From Pandoraea iniqua (GTDB taxonomy: Bacteria > Pseudomonadota > Gammaproteobacteria > Burkholderiales > Burkholderiaceae), in the NCBI RefSeq assembly GCF_902459685.1, contig NZ_CABPSF010000002.1, forward strand, positions 434,001 through 498,000: 64,000 bases of DNA, written 5' to 3'. A program made the position numbers and the translations under genes. The notes beneath the pieces were generated by a model. It worked only from the letters and a program-made list of their open reading frames with translations. It did no database searches and was not told the origin of the DNA. Positions 17,482 through 25,917 of the stretch are shown here, one piece after another; position 1 is the stretch's first letter, and each line of letters begins with the position of its first letter.

Positions 17482-18573
17482 TCAGCTCGCCAGTGCGTAA
17501 TCGGTGAAGTTCATGCCGAGTGCTTTCTCGACCACGGGGTAGACCGACGGGTCGCGCACGCTCGACGAGAGCGGAATCTCCCCCTTGTGCACGTGCAGAA
17601 TCACGACCTCCATGCCCTCGCGCAGCTTGCCGGCGGACACGGGGTTGCCGTCGGTGTCGAGGGTGGTGATGACGTCGGGGTAGCAGGCAATGCGCTCGCC
17701 GTGCGCGTCGGTGACGGCCATGTGCTCGTTCATCACGTGAATGACGCGCCGGTTCGGGCCTTCGCCGATTTCGACGGTGCCGATGTCGAAGGCTTCCTGC
17801 GTGTAGGCCAGCGTGTTGCGCGCGACCTTGCCGGTGCCGATGAGGCTGCCGCGCGTCGCTTTGCAGATCGCGTCGATCACGGCGGCGCCGCCCTTGGGCT
17901 GCGCGGCGAGGATCGCCTCGCCCAGCGAGAGCGCCATGCTGATGCCACCGAGTGCCGCGTGGCGGCGCACGTATTCGGCACGAATCGGGTTGCGGCAACT
18001 GGCGATGAAGCCGCCCGCCATGTCGGCGGCTTTGCGCAGCACGGGCGAGACTTTGGCCGTGGCGCCGTGCACCGTCAGTTCGATATAGGCGTTGTTGGCG
18101 CGGTTGCCGCCGACGGCGCTCTGGATCATCGGGGCGGGCGAGTTGGCCAGCCCCAGCGACCCCATATCGCCGGTCGGATGCGCACGCACGTCGCCGACGG
18201 CGTCGATGACCTTGGTGCCGAGCACGGCCGAGGGCAGCCACGCGTTGAGCGTGCTCGACATACCGTTCTGCCCGATGATGAGGCCGTACAGCGATTCACC
18301 CAGTGCGTCCTGCACGCGCTGCGCGGCCTTCACGTAGTCGATGCCGAGCATCTCCCAGTCGGTGAGCCCGCCGGGGGCACCGATGGCGGCAGCCGTGGCA
18401 ATCCAAGCGTCGTCCGGCACTTCGTCCATCGTCACCAGTTCCGGGCGGCCAAGGGTGACGGCCAGCGTGCCGAGCTGGCGGCCATGTTCCGCCCAGCCGC
18501 CGCCACCGCACGCAAACACCGAACCGCCCAGCACGGCGGCTTCGACATCCTTCAACGTCAATACGCGTCCCAT
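17482..18573 (-). CDS. DUF917 family protein (S-methyl-thiohydantoin desulfurase-like)
   Basis: A 363-residue DUF917 protein, with the family's glycine-rich start VFACGGGGWAEHGRQ near residue 19 and a conserved ANNAYIELTVHG region in the middle. DUF917 proteins are found with hydantoinase genes. As I recall, the Pfam family has been renamed for an S-methyl-thiohydantoin desulfurase, which would convert a thiohydantoin into a hydantoin. That fits the setting: the urocanase-like gene starts 10 bp downstream, and a hydantoinase is encoded across the divergent LysR. First gene of its transcription unit; a LysR operator copy overlaps a TTAACA-N17-TATAAA promoter 95-123 bp before the start. Function is inferred from family and neighbours. 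Confidence 0.8.
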   Translation of the reverse strand: MGRVLTLKDVEAAVLGGSVFACGGGGWAEHGRQLGTLAVTLGRPELVTMDEVPDDAWIATAAAIGAPGGLTDWEMLGIDYVKAAQRVQDALGESLYGLIIGQNGMSSTLNAWLPSAVLGTKVIDAVGDVRAHPTGDMGSLGLANSPAPMIQSAVGGNRANNAYIELTVHGATAKVSPVLRKAADMAGGFIASCRNPIRAEYVRRHAALGGISMALSLGEAILAAQPKGGAAVIDAICKATRGSLIGTGKVARNTLAYTQEAFDIGTVEIGEGPNRRVIHVMNEHMAVTDAHGERIACYPDVITTLDTDGNPVSAGKLREGMEVVILHVHKGEIPLSSSVRDPSVYPVVEKALGMNFTDYALAS

Positions 18574-18663
18574 CCGAATTGCTCTCCTCGTTCATTGGCA
18601 ACGCCCAAAGCGCGTTGCGTCGAGGAGATTATGAGAAAGCACCCGGATAATGTCGTCGCGTCA

Positions 18664-18696
18664 TTTATACGCACCATATAACTTCATGTTAAGGGT
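18664..18696 (-). promoter_or_regulatory. Promoter and LysR operator of the DUF917 operon
   Basis: Operator at 18679-18696, reading ACCCTTAAC-ATGAA-GTTA on the coding (minus) strand. A TTAACA hexamer inside it is followed after 17 bases by TATAAA (18664-18669), a good -35/-10 pair. Together with the downstream TGGTGCG stretch it matches the hydantoinase promoter over about 30 bp. Operator overlapping -35 suggests activation or repression by direct polymerase contact. Confidence 0.65.
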
Positions 18697-18706
18697 GCGC
18701 GGGACG

Positions 18707-19651
18707 TCAATCGGTGGGCTCGTGCCCGTCGTTTTTCTTGGGGTTGCCGGTATGGCGCGGCCGCCAGCCGGCGTCGAGGGCACGCAGCACACGCACGAAC
18801 TCCTGCGCGAGCCGCGACATCGGCTCCAGTTGAAGATGGAACACGTTGACCGGCACATTGACGGTGTCGACGATCGGCACCGTCACGACGTCGGTCCAGA
18901 CCGGGCCCTTCACGGTCATTTCGTCGACCAGCGCCACGCCGGCGGAGGCTTGCACCAGTGCACAGGCCACGTGCGCCTGTTGCACTTCCACCACGGGTTC
19001 GGGCTGCTGGTCGGGGCCGCCGAACATGTTTCGCGTCAGCATCCCGAACGGAATATCGGGGCTGTAGCCGATGAGCGGTTCTTTGGCGAGCTCGGCCATC
19101 GTCACGCTCTCGCGGGTGCTGAGCGGATGGTCGGAGGGCAGGGCCGCGACGATCTTGTTCTCGTACAGCGGGATGGTGGCGAGGCTCGGATGATCGACCG
19201 GCATATATGCCACGCCCAGCTCGACCTGCTGACTCAGCAGCGATTGCAGCATCACACTCGGGATCAGCGTTTGCAGCACGACGCGCACTTCGGGATAGCG
19301 GCGGCGAAACGCGGCGATGGCACGCGGCAGCAGTGACTGCCCAAGGCTGGGGCTGCACGACAGGCGCAGTTGCCCGTCGCGGTTCTCCGCCAGATTCTCG
19401 GCCACCTCGTTCACGCGCTGCACGCTTTGATACAGCGTGGTGACCTCGGTAAAGAGGCGGCGCGCCTCGGGCGTCGGGTAAAGCCGCCCCTTGATGCGCT
19501 CGAAAAGCGTGAAGCCGAGCCGTTGCTCGGTATAGGAAATCAGGCGGCTGACGGCCGGTTGGGACACGAACAGAAGCTTCGATGCCCCGCTGATCGATCC
19601 GCTCAGCATGATGGCCCGGAAGACTTCGATCTGCCGCAGGTTGAGTTTCAT
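18707..19651 (-). CDS. LysR-family regulator of the hydantoin/urocanase-like regulon
   Basis: A 314-residue LysR-type regulator with an N-terminal helix-turn-helix (MKLNLRQIEVFRAIML, then SGASKLLFVSQPAVSRLI) and an effector-binding domain from about residue 90. It lies between the DUF917 operon and the divergent hydantoinase gene. An operator copy (19652-19669) directly abuts its start codon, and two further copies precede the DUF917 gene and the MHS transporter, so this protein is the most likely reader of that motif and probably regulates itself. The group resembles NocR/OccR-like amino-acid catabolism regulators. The inducer is unknown. Confidence 0.9.
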   Translation of the reverse strand: MKLNLRQIEVFRAIMLSGSISGASKLLFVSQPAVSRLISYTEQRLGFTLFERIKGRLYPTPEARRLFTEVTTLYQSVQRVNEVAENLAENRDGQLRLSCSPSLGQSLLPRAIAAFRRRYPEVRVVLQTLIPSVMLQSLLSQQVELGVAYMPVDHPSLATIPLYENKIVAALPSDHPLSTRESVTMAELAKEPLIGYSPDIPFGMLTRNMFGGPDQQPEPVVEVQQAHVACALVQASAGVALVDEMTVKGPVWTDVVTVPIVDTVNVPVNVFHLQLEPMSRLAQEFVRVLRALDAGWRPRHTGNPKKNDGHEPTD

Positions 19652-19686
19652 ACCCTTAACTTTTTGTTAATTGGTGCGCATATTTA
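19652..19686 (+). promoter_or_regulatory. LysR operator and hydantoinase promoter
   Basis: ACCCTTAAC-TTTTT-GTTA at 19652-19669, followed by TTGGTGCGCATATTT. It is immediately next to the LysR start codon and 95 bp before the hydantoinase start. The arrangement of operator, TGGTGCG and an AT-rich -10 region matches the DUF917 promoter closely. It could repress LysR while serving the divergent gene. Confidence 0.65.
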
Positions 19687-19763
19687 AGCATAAGACGTTT
19701 GGCCGAACCACTCATTACACTGGCGCATAACTTTTCAACACGCTGGAATAACGCGGACAAACG

Positions 19764-21119
19764 ATGAGCGATTTTGATTGGGTGATGCGCGGCAATCTGG
19801 TCGATGCCGACGCAATCGTGGTGGACGGCTGGCTTGCAGTGCGCGATGGCAAGATCGCCGCACGCGGCCAAGGCACGGCACCGTCGGCAAAGGAAGTGAT
19901 CGATGCGCGCGGGCAGTGGGTGATGCCGGGCGTGGTCGACGGCCAAGTGCATTCGGGCAGTCAGCGCGATCAGGAAGGGCTCGGTATGGCCTCGCGCGCG
20001 GCGGCGGCCGGCGGCGTGACGGTGATGGTCGACATGCCCTACGACGATCCGGAACCGGTGGCCTCGCGTGCGCAACTCGACGCCAAGATTGCGGAAGTGG
20101 AGCGCGATTGCCATGTGGATGTGGCGCTGTTCGGCACGCTCAACGACACGCATGGTCTCGATGCGGCGGTCGGGCTGATCGAAGGCGGTGTGTGCGCGTT
20201 CAAGTTCTCGACGTTCGAAGCGACGCCGGGGCGGTTTCCGCGTGTCGAGGAAGACATGTTGTATGAAGCGTTCCGTCGCATTGCCCCGTCGGGGATCGTG
20301 TGCGGCGTGCACAACCAGATGCAGGACCTCACGCGCAAGAACGTCGCGCGCCTGATCGAGGCGGGCGATACCGGCTGGGATGCCTTCCTGCGTGCCCATC
20401 CGCCGCTGATCGAGAACCTCGCGACGGCATTGATCTACGAGATCGGCGCCGAGACGGGAGCGCGTGCGCACGCGGTGCACGTGTCGACCTCGCGCGGTTT
20501 TGAGATCTGCAACATGTATCGCCGTGCCGGTCATCAGGCGAGCATCGAGACGTGCGTGCAGTACCTGATGCTCAATCACGAAGAACACACGCGTCGCTTC
20601 GGCGCGAAGACCAAGCACTATCCGCCCATTCGCCCGAAGGCCGAAGTCGACCTGCTTTGGACGCATATCGCTGCGGGCGAATGCACGTTCGTGTCGTCCG
20701 ATCACGTGAGCTGGGGGCTTGAGCGCAAGGAGAATCCCAACGTGTTTCGCAATTCGTCGGGCGGCCCGGGGCTGGAAACGTTGTTGCCCGCGTTCTGGAC
20801 CGGCTGCGAAGAACACGGCATTTCGCCCACGATGGTCGTCAAGCAGCTGTGCCGCAACCCGGCGCAACACTTCCTGCTCGATGACCGCAAAGGCACGTTC
20901 AACGTAGGGGCCGACGCCGATGTCGTGATCCTTCGTCCGGAACGCTACGCCTACGACCCGTCGACGAGCCTGTCGGCCGTGCGCTGGAGTTCGTTCGAAG
21001 ACCGCGAGTTCACCGTGCGTGTAACGGGGACGTGGTGCCGTGGGCAGCAGGTGTTCGACGGGAAAGGCATTGTCAATCAGCAGGGCGACGGGCAGTTCCT
21101 GCGTCCGCGCCTGCGTTGA
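19764..21119 (+). CDS. Hydantoinase/dihydroorotase-like amidohydrolase
   Basis: Cyclic amidohydrolase of 451 residues, opening a hydantoin or similar ring to an N-carbamoyl compound. Visible are the carboxylated-lysine region (AFKFSTFEA near 145-153), VHNQMQ, the HAVHVSTSRGFE metal motif and SSDHVSWG with the catalytic Asp. The first metal motif is altered: the usual DxHxH appears as DGQVH (residues 59-63), with Gln in place of the first His. The gene is first in a unit with a carbamoyl-amino-acid hydrolase 20 bp downstream, and is driven by a LysR-linked promoter. The likely role is hydantoin-5-propionate to N-carbamoylglutamate; allantoinase is the alternative. Weak ribosome-binding site (GCGGACAA). 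Confidence 0.85.
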   Translation: MSDFDWVMRGNLVDADAIVVDGWLAVRDGKIAARGQGTAPSAKEVIDARGQWVMPGVVDGQVHSGSQRDQEGLGMASRAAAAGGVTVMVDMPYDDPEPVASRAQLDAKIAEVERDCHVDVALFGTLNDTHGLDAAVGLIEGGVCAFKFSTFEATPGRFPRVEEDMLYEAFRRIAPSGIVCGVHNQMQDLTRKNVARLIEAGDTGWDAFLRAHPPLIENLATALIYEIGAETGARAHAVHVSTSRGFEICNMYRRAGHQASIETCVQYLMLNHEEHTRRFGAKTKHYPPIRPKAEVDLLWTHIAAGECTFVSSDHVSWGLERKENPNVFRNSSGGPGLETLLPAFWTGCEEHGISPTMVVKQLCRNPAQHFLLDDRKGTFNVGADADVVILRPERYAYDPSTSLSAVRWSSFEDREFTVRVTGTWCRGQQVFDGKGIVNQQGDGQFLRPRLR

Positions 21120-21139
21120 ACGGCGGGGAAAAAGAAACT

Positions 21140-22423
21140 ATGTCGACAATGAATCAGGACGCCATCGTCCCTATGCCGCCGCTCAATGCAAAGCGACTCT
21201 GGGACCGCGTGGAAACGCTCGCCAAGTTCACGCGCCCGGATGTGCCGTGGACGCGCCGCGCATTTTCGCCGCTGTTTCTCGAAGCGCGCGCGTGGCTGCG
21301 TGGCGAGATGGAAGCGGCCGGTCTTCACGCGCATCAGGACGAAGGGGGCAATCTGATCGGGCGCATGCCCGGTCGCGATGCCTCGAAGGCGCCGTTGGTC
21401 ACCGGCTCGCATTGCGACACGGTGGTGGGCGGAGGGCGCTTCGACGGCATCATCGGCGTGCTGGCGGGTATTGAAGTTGCCCATACGCTCAAGGAGCAAG
21501 GCATCACGCTGGCGCACCCGTTCGAGGTGATCGACTTCCTTTCGGAAGAGCCGAGCGATTACGGGATCTCCTGCGTGGGCAGCCGTGCGCTCTCGGGCGT
21601 GCTGTCTGCCGAGATGCTCGCCGCGCGCAATGCCGAGGGCGAGACGCTGGCTGATGGCATGCGCCGCGTGGGCGGTGACCCTGACCGGCTATCGCAGCCG
21701 CTGCGCCGTGCGGGCGAGACGGCCGCGTTCGTGGAGTTGCATATCGAACAGGGGCCGGTGCTGGAATCGCGCGGGTTGCCGATTGGTGTGGTGACGAACA
21801 TCGTCGGCATTCGCCGCGTGCAACTCGTCGTGCATGGCCGACCGGATCATGCGGGCACGACCCCGATGGATATTCGTTGCGATGCACTCGTCGGGGCCGC
21901 ACGCATCATCGACGCTGCCCATCGACTGGCGAGCGAGTTGAGCGGCAATCCGCATTACGTGGTGGCCACCGTGGGCCGCATCGCCATGACGCCGAACGTG
22001 CCCAACGCGGTGCCGGGGAGTGTCGAACTGGTGCTCGAGGTGCGCAGCGACAACGACGACGTACTGGCCGGGTTCCCTGAGCAGGTGCTCGAAACGGTGG
22101 CGGCGGATCTCGTCGCGCTGCGTGTGAAGTGCACCAGCACGCCGTTGAGCCGCTCGAAGCCGACCGACTGCATGCCGGTGGTCATGGACGCGGTGGAGCG
22201 CGCCTCGCAGCGTCTGGGCTACCCGTCGATGCGCCTGCCGAGCGGTGCCGGTCATGACGCCGTCTACGTGGCGCCGACCGGCCCGATCGGCATGATCTTC
22301 ATCCCGTGCCTGAACGGCCGCAGTCACTGCCCGGAGGAATGGATCGAACCCGAGCAGTTGCTCGACGGGACACGCGTGCTGTTCCAGACGATTCGCGAGC
22401 TGGACGAAACACTCGCCGCCTAG
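21140..22423 (+). CDS. M20 family N-carbamoyl-L-amino-acid hydrolase
   Basis: Zinc-dependent amidase of 427 residues, of the hydantoinase/carbamoylase group (HyuC, AmaB, allantoate amidohydrolase). Metal and catalytic motifs are complete: GSHCDTVVGGGRFDGIIGV, then FLSEEPSDYG, FVELHIEQGPVLE, and CLNGRSHCPEEW near the C-terminus. It would remove the carbamoyl group from an N-carbamoyl-L-amino acid, releasing CO2, ammonia and, in this setting, probably L-glutamate. ATG at 21140 is chosen because GGGGAAAAAG lies just upstream; the frame is open further into the hydantoinase gene. Co-transcribed with that gene. Confidence 0.9.
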   Translation: MSTMNQDAIVPMPPLNAKRLWDRVETLAKFTRPDVPWTRRAFSPLFLEARAWLRGEMEAAGLHAHQDEGGNLIGRMPGRDASKAPLVTGSHCDTVVGGGRFDGIIGVLAGIEVAHTLKEQGITLAHPFEVIDFLSEEPSDYGISCVGSRALSGVLSAEMLAARNAEGETLADGMRRVGGDPDRLSQPLRRAGETAAFVELHIEQGPVLESRGLPIGVVTNIVGIRRVQLVVHGRPDHAGTTPMDIRCDALVGAARIIDAAHRLASELSGNPHYVVATVGRIAMTPNVPNAVPGSVELVLEVRSDNDDVLAGFPEQVLETVAADLVALRVKCTSTPLSRSKPTDCMPVVMDAVERASQRLGYPSMRLPSGAGHDAVYVAPTGPIGMIFIPCLNGRSHCPEEWIEPEQLLDGTRVLFQTIRELDETLAA

Positions 22424-22448
22424 CGGTCCCGTCGTATTCCTTCACCCG

Positions 22449-23501
22449 TCAGAACGTATGACGAATGCCGAGCGAGACGCCTACCTTGCTGCCGTAGGTG
22501 CCTTGCGAGGCAATGAGCGTGTACCGGCCGCTGATGTTGTTGCGGTCGACTTCCAGATACACGTCGGTGCGTTTGCTCAACTGATAATCCGCCATGCCGT
22601 AGACGGCAGTGCGCTTGCCGCCCGGCTGCGCCTGCCAGTCGACGAAGCCGCCCACGCCCAGCGTGAGCGCAGGGATGGGGTTATAGCTCAGGCCGAGCAG
22701 CATCACGTCGTTGCGCGTTTCCACTTCACTCAACAGGCTGTGCAAATAGCCTGCCGTCGCTCGCCACTGGCCGAACGCGGCACCGGTCGAAAAACCGTAC
22801 GTGTTGCGTGACTGCGTGCCGTCGGCCGAGGTCAGGCGCTGGTAGAGCAGCGTGCCGTTGACGCTGCCCGCGGTATAGCCGGCCGTCACGCCCACGCCGG
22901 AATTCGCATGCCCGTTGCCGGCCGCGTTGCCGAACGTGTAAGCCGTGCCCAGCGAAAAACCACCTGCATCCAGTGTGTACTTCACCGTGTTGTCGAGCCG
23001 GCTGCCGACGTAGTTGCTCGCCACGATCAACGTGTCGAGATTCGGGTTGTTGAAGATCTGTGCAGCGCCCATGGCCTGATAGCCCACGCTGTACTGCCGT
23101 CCGATCGACAGCGCGCCGTAGCTGCCGCGCAAACCGACGAACGCTTGCCGCCCGAACATCCGGCCGGCGCCGTTCGATGAGTCCTGCCCGAAGCCGGCGG
23201 CCTTGGTGCCTTGCAACGACGTTCCGTCGCCGAGATTGAAGCCGCTCTCCAGCACGAAGAACGATTCGAGATCCGGGGCGATCTGCTCCGTGCCCTTGAT
23301 GCCGAAACGAGATCCCGTGAACGAGCCCTGCGCGACACCGAACTGGCGTGAGGCGCTGGCGTTGGCATTCGTCTCGTAGCGAACGGCATTGTCGATCAGG
23401 CCGTAAAGCGTGACATCGGCGTGCGCGCTGACAGGGGCGAGCATCAGGGGTGACAGGCAGGCCGCGGCGTACGCGAGGCGGCGTCGTGTTGCGAAAGGCA
23501 T
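22449..23501 (-). CDS. Gram-negative porin
   Basis: Outer-membrane porin of 350 residues. It has a signal peptide (MPFATRRRLAYAAACLSPLM to SAHA) followed by DVTLYGLIDNAVRYETN, the conserved first strand, and a terminal phenylalanine (LGIRHTF). The gene is 60 bp downstream of the thioesterase and the HMG-CoA lyase-like gene on the same strand, so it is likely part of that unit and gives access to its substrate. It converges with the carbamoylase gene, leaving only 25 bp between stops. Confidence 0.92.
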   Translation of the reverse strand: MPFATRRRLAYAAACLSPLMLAPVSAHADVTLYGLIDNAVRYETNANASASRQFGVAQGSFTGSRFGIKGTEQIAPDLESFFVLESGFNLGDGTSLQGTKAAGFGQDSSNGAGRMFGRQAFVGLRGSYGALSIGRQYSVGYQAMGAAQIFNNPNLDTLIVASNYVGSRLDNTVKYTLDAGGFSLGTAYTFGNAAGNGHANSGVGVTAGYTAGSVNGTLLYQRLTSADGTQSRNTYGFSTGAAFGQWRATAGYLHSLLSEVETRNDVMLLGLSYNPIPALTLGVGGFVDWQAQPGGKRTAVYGMADYQLSKRTDVYLEVDRNNISGRYTLIASQGTYGSKVGVSLGIRHTF

Positions 23502-23561
23502 GAAGGGTGTCTCCGGAATGTTTTAGTTGTGTGGCGTATTGCGATGCGGGTCAGGCGGGGG

Positions 23562-23969
23562 CTACTTCGGTGTTGCGGTACGAACCGCAACGGCAAAAAC
23601 GGCGCTGGCCGTGGCAAGCCACTGACCGTCGTCGTCAAGTACCTGCGCCTCGCAAAAGGCGAGCGTGCGGCCACTGCGCCGCACCTGCGCGTGCGCCGTG
23701 ATGCGCCCGCGAGCGGGGCGAAGGTAGTTGATCGTCAGGTTCGCGGTGCCAAGGTTGTCGACCGCACCGCTCGCCCGGGTGGCCATGCCCATCGCGGTGT
23801 CGAGCAGCGTGGCGATCAGACCGCCGTGGGCGTTGCCATGGCGATTGGTGTGTCGCGGGAGGACGTCGCAAGTCAGAACGACGCGACCGTCGTCCGCCTC
23901 GACCAACGTAAAGCCCTGATCGAGGCAGAACTGCGACTCGATGCGCAGCGTAGCGGCGGGCAGTGTCAT
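23562..23969 (-). CDS. PaaI-family hotdog thioesterase
   Basis: Small acyl-CoA thioesterase of 135 residues with the hotdog fold. The conserved RHTNRHGNAHGGLIATLLDTAMG stretch (about residues 39-61) carries the catalytic Asn/Gly/Asp features of the PaaI group, which usually releases CoA from stalled aromatic or short acyl-CoAs. Its ATG (23967-23969) overlaps the stop of the HMG-CoA lyase-like gene by four bases, indicating translational coupling. A longer frame extends upstream through that gene but is not coding there. Confidence 0.9.
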   Translation of the reverse strand: MTLPAATLRIESQFCLDQGFTLVEADDGRVVLTCDVLPRHTNRHGNAHGGLIATLLDTAMGMATRASGAVDNLGTANLTINYLRPARGRITAHAQVRRSGRTLAFCEAQVLDDDGQWLATASAVFAVAVRTATPK

Positions 23970-24904
23970 TGCGCAGCGGCGACGGAAAGCAGTGGGTTGA
24001 GACCGGTGCGCGCCACGCGGCTGGCGAGTTGCCGGCCAAGCGCTGTCTCGCAGGCTTGCGAGGCGGCCATCATCGCGTGCAGATCGATACCGGTTGCCAC
24101 GCCCATGGTTTCGAGCACGTTGACGAAGTCTTCCGTGCAGACGTTGCCGGTGACGCCGCCCCCGTATTGCACCTTCGCGGGGTGGCCGCCGACACCGCCG
24201 AACGCTACGTCGAAATGCGTTACCCCGGCCTCGAGCGCCGCGAGGTAATTGACGATGCCCGTGCCGCGCGTGTCGTGGAAGTGGGCAATCGCGTGCACGT
24301 CGGGGAAGGCCGCAAGCATCTGCGCGAACAGCGCTTTCGTCGACGCCTGCGTCGCCACACCGATCGTGTCGCCCAGCGTGACGTACTTCACCCCGAGTGC
24401 CGCAAAGCGCTCGACGTCTTCCATCACGCGCGCCGGATCGATGGCCCCTTCGAACGGGCAGCCGAAGGCGACCGAGATCGTGCCCACCATCCGGAACTGG
24501 CCGCGCGCAGCGGCAGCCATCTCGGCGACGCGCTGCCACTGGTCGGCACGCGACTGCTTCAGGTTGCGCTCGGAATGCGCATCGCTGGCAGAGACCAGCA
24601 GACTGATTTCGTTCACGCCGAAGCCAGCGTCGAGATCGGTCAATGCGCGTTCGACGGCGCGCGTGTTGGCGCACGTCGCCTTGTAGTGCACCCCATCCAC
24701 ACGCGGCAACTGCGCGAGCAGCGCGCTGGCGTCGGCAAACTGCGGGACGACCGCCGGGTTGGAGTAGGACGTGGCTTCCACGCGGCGAAAGCCGGCCTTC
24801 GCAAACTGATCGATCAACGCACGCTTCGTTTCGGTCGCAACGAATTCGCTCTCATGTTGCAGGCCGTCTCGGGCAAAGCATTCGCACAGGGTGATGTCGG
24901 ACAT
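23966..24904 (-). CDS. Hydroxymethylglutaryl-CoA lyase family protein
   Basis: A 312-residue (beta/alpha)8-barrel lyase of the HMG-CoA lyase group, which cleaves 3-hydroxy-3-methyl acyl-CoAs to acetyl-CoA and a ketone or ketoacid. Motifs include CECFARDGLQHE near the start (metal-binding Asp and catalytic Arg), GDTIGVAT, and AHFHDTRGTG with the metal-binding HxH. The Cys of the usual GGCP loop reads FGGVGGHP here, so the catalytic cysteine seems to be missing, which suggests a distinct substrate. ATG 24904 is preferred; a GTG frame begins at 24958. A MarR-like box lies 70-82 bp upstream. Confidence 0.85.
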   Translation of the reverse strand: MSDITLCECFARDGLQHESEFVATETKRALIDQFAKAGFRRVEATSYSNPAVVPQFADASALLAQLPRVDGVHYKATCANTRAVERALTDLDAGFGVNEISLLVSASDAHSERNLKQSRADQWQRVAEMAAAARGQFRMVGTISVAFGCPFEGAIDPARVMEDVERFAALGVKYVTLGDTIGVATQASTKALFAQMLAAFPDVHAIAHFHDTRGTGIVNYLAALEAGVTHFDVAFGGVGGHPAKVQYGGGVTGNVCTEDFVNVLETMGVATGIDLHAMMAASQACETALGRQLASRVARTGLNPLLSVAAAQ

Positions 24905-24973
24905 GGTCTCGCTGGCGCGATGCGCCAATTCGGGTTCTGATGGCACGCATGAAATCACCTAATGTGATGCAAT

Positions 24974-24986
24974 GTCAAATAATTTA
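24974..24986. promoter_or_regulatory. MarR-like box (HMG-CoA lyase side)
   Basis: GTCAAATAATTTA, the exact reverse complement of TAAATTATTTGAC at 31709-31721 before the nitronate monooxygenase gene. It lies in the AT-rich 227-bp divergent region between the HMG-CoA lyase-like gene and the enoyl-CoA hydratase operon. Nearest regulator of a suitable type is the MarR at 31135-31689. Confidence 0.5.
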
Positions 24987-25061
24987 TAAATCGGTTGGCG
25001 GTGTTGGGTTGTTTGTTCGTTTTGTTTTATGGCGTTGTTTGGCGATTCAAGATCGTCGGTT

Positions 25062-25077
25062 GATTATTTTGTTTGAC
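25062..25077. promoter_or_regulatory. MarR-like box (enoyl-CoA hydratase side)
   Basis: GATTATTTTGTTTGAC. The first ten bases are the reverse complement of CAAAATAATC at 31695-31704, and the last six match the end of the 31709-31721 box. It lies 55-70 bp before the enoyl-CoA hydratase start, where a repressor could block transcription. Confidence 0.5.
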
Positions 25078-25131
25078 TAAGTCACGTTTAGTGGATTAGG
25101 CTGGACGCCATACCTGAATGACCTTCTGTCG

Positions 25132-25917
25132 ATGAACCCGATGTCCCGATCCATGACCCTTCCCGAATCGTTGCTAGTAGAAGATCGCGGCGCCGTGCGC
25201 GTGATCACCATGAACCGTCCCGACAAGCGCAACGCGCTGAATAACGAACTCACGCAGGGTTTGCTCGATGCGTTGCGAGACGCCGACCAGAACCCCGCAG
25301 TGGGTGCGATCGTGCTCGCCGGTGCCGGGCAGAGCTTCTGCGCGGGGGCCGACGTCAAGGAATTCGGTGGCTTCGTGGCGGGCGGTACCGATGCCGACGC
25401 CGCGCAGTCGGCGCTCAAGCGTGCTCACCTGACGACCTCGTTGCACCGCGCGTTCACCGAAATCGGCACGCCGGTCGTCGGCGCAGCGCAGGGATATGCC
25501 ATGGGTGGCGGTGCGGGGCTGGCGCTGGCGTGCGACCTGTTGGTTGTCGGCGAGAGCCTCAAGCTCGGTTATCCGGAACTGAAGCACGGCATCGTGGCGG
25601 CCATCGTGATGGCCAATCTGGTGCGGCAGGTGGGGCGCAAGACGGCCTTCGAGCTGGTGTCGACTGGCGATACGGTCGATGCGTCGCGTGCGATCGCGCT
25701 CGGCATTGCCAATCGTGTCAGCCCCGATGCCACGCTGGTGGACGACGCGGTGGCGCTCGCCGCGCGACTCGCCAATTACGACCCGGTCGCAATGACCGCG
25801 ACTAAGCGCCTGTTCCATCGCGTGGTCGACTTGCCGCTTACGCAGGCGTTTGACGTCTCGCTCGACACGAACATGATGATGCGCAGCTTCCGCAAGCCGG
25901 CGCCGAAGCAGTCATGA
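25132..25917 (+). CDS. Enoyl-CoA hydratase/isomerase family protein
   Basis: Crotonase-fold protein of 261 residues. Both oxyanion-hole segments are present: SFCAGADVKEF near residue 67 and GYAMGGGAGLALACD near 122. Family members hydrate, isomerise or cleave CoA esters, and the pair of acidic residues that would fix hydratase activity is not clear by eye. First gene of an operon (hydratase, CoA-transferase, hydratase, AMP-ligase, MFS). Its stop overlaps the CoA-transferase start by four bases. Three in-frame ATGs lie at 25132, 25141 and 25153, none with a strong ribosome-binding site; I keep the first. Confidence 0.88.
   Translation: MNPMSRSMTLPESLLVEDRGAVRVITMNRPDKRNALNNELTQGLLDALRDADQNPAVGAIVLAGAGQSFCAGADVKEFGGFVAGGTDADAAQSALKRAHLTTSLHRAFTEIGTPVVGAAQGYAMGGGAGLALACDLLVVGESLKLGYPELKHGIVAAIVMANLVRQVGRKTAFELVSTGDTVDASRAIALGIANRVSPDATLVDDAVALAARLANYDPVAMTATKRLFHRVVDLPLTQAFDVSLDTNMMMRSFRKPAPKQS

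Noticed and set aside
15807-17507. Open frame on the plus strand opposite the urocanase-like gene
   Set aside because: Shadow of third-position GC bias; no ribosome-binding site and no family resemblance.
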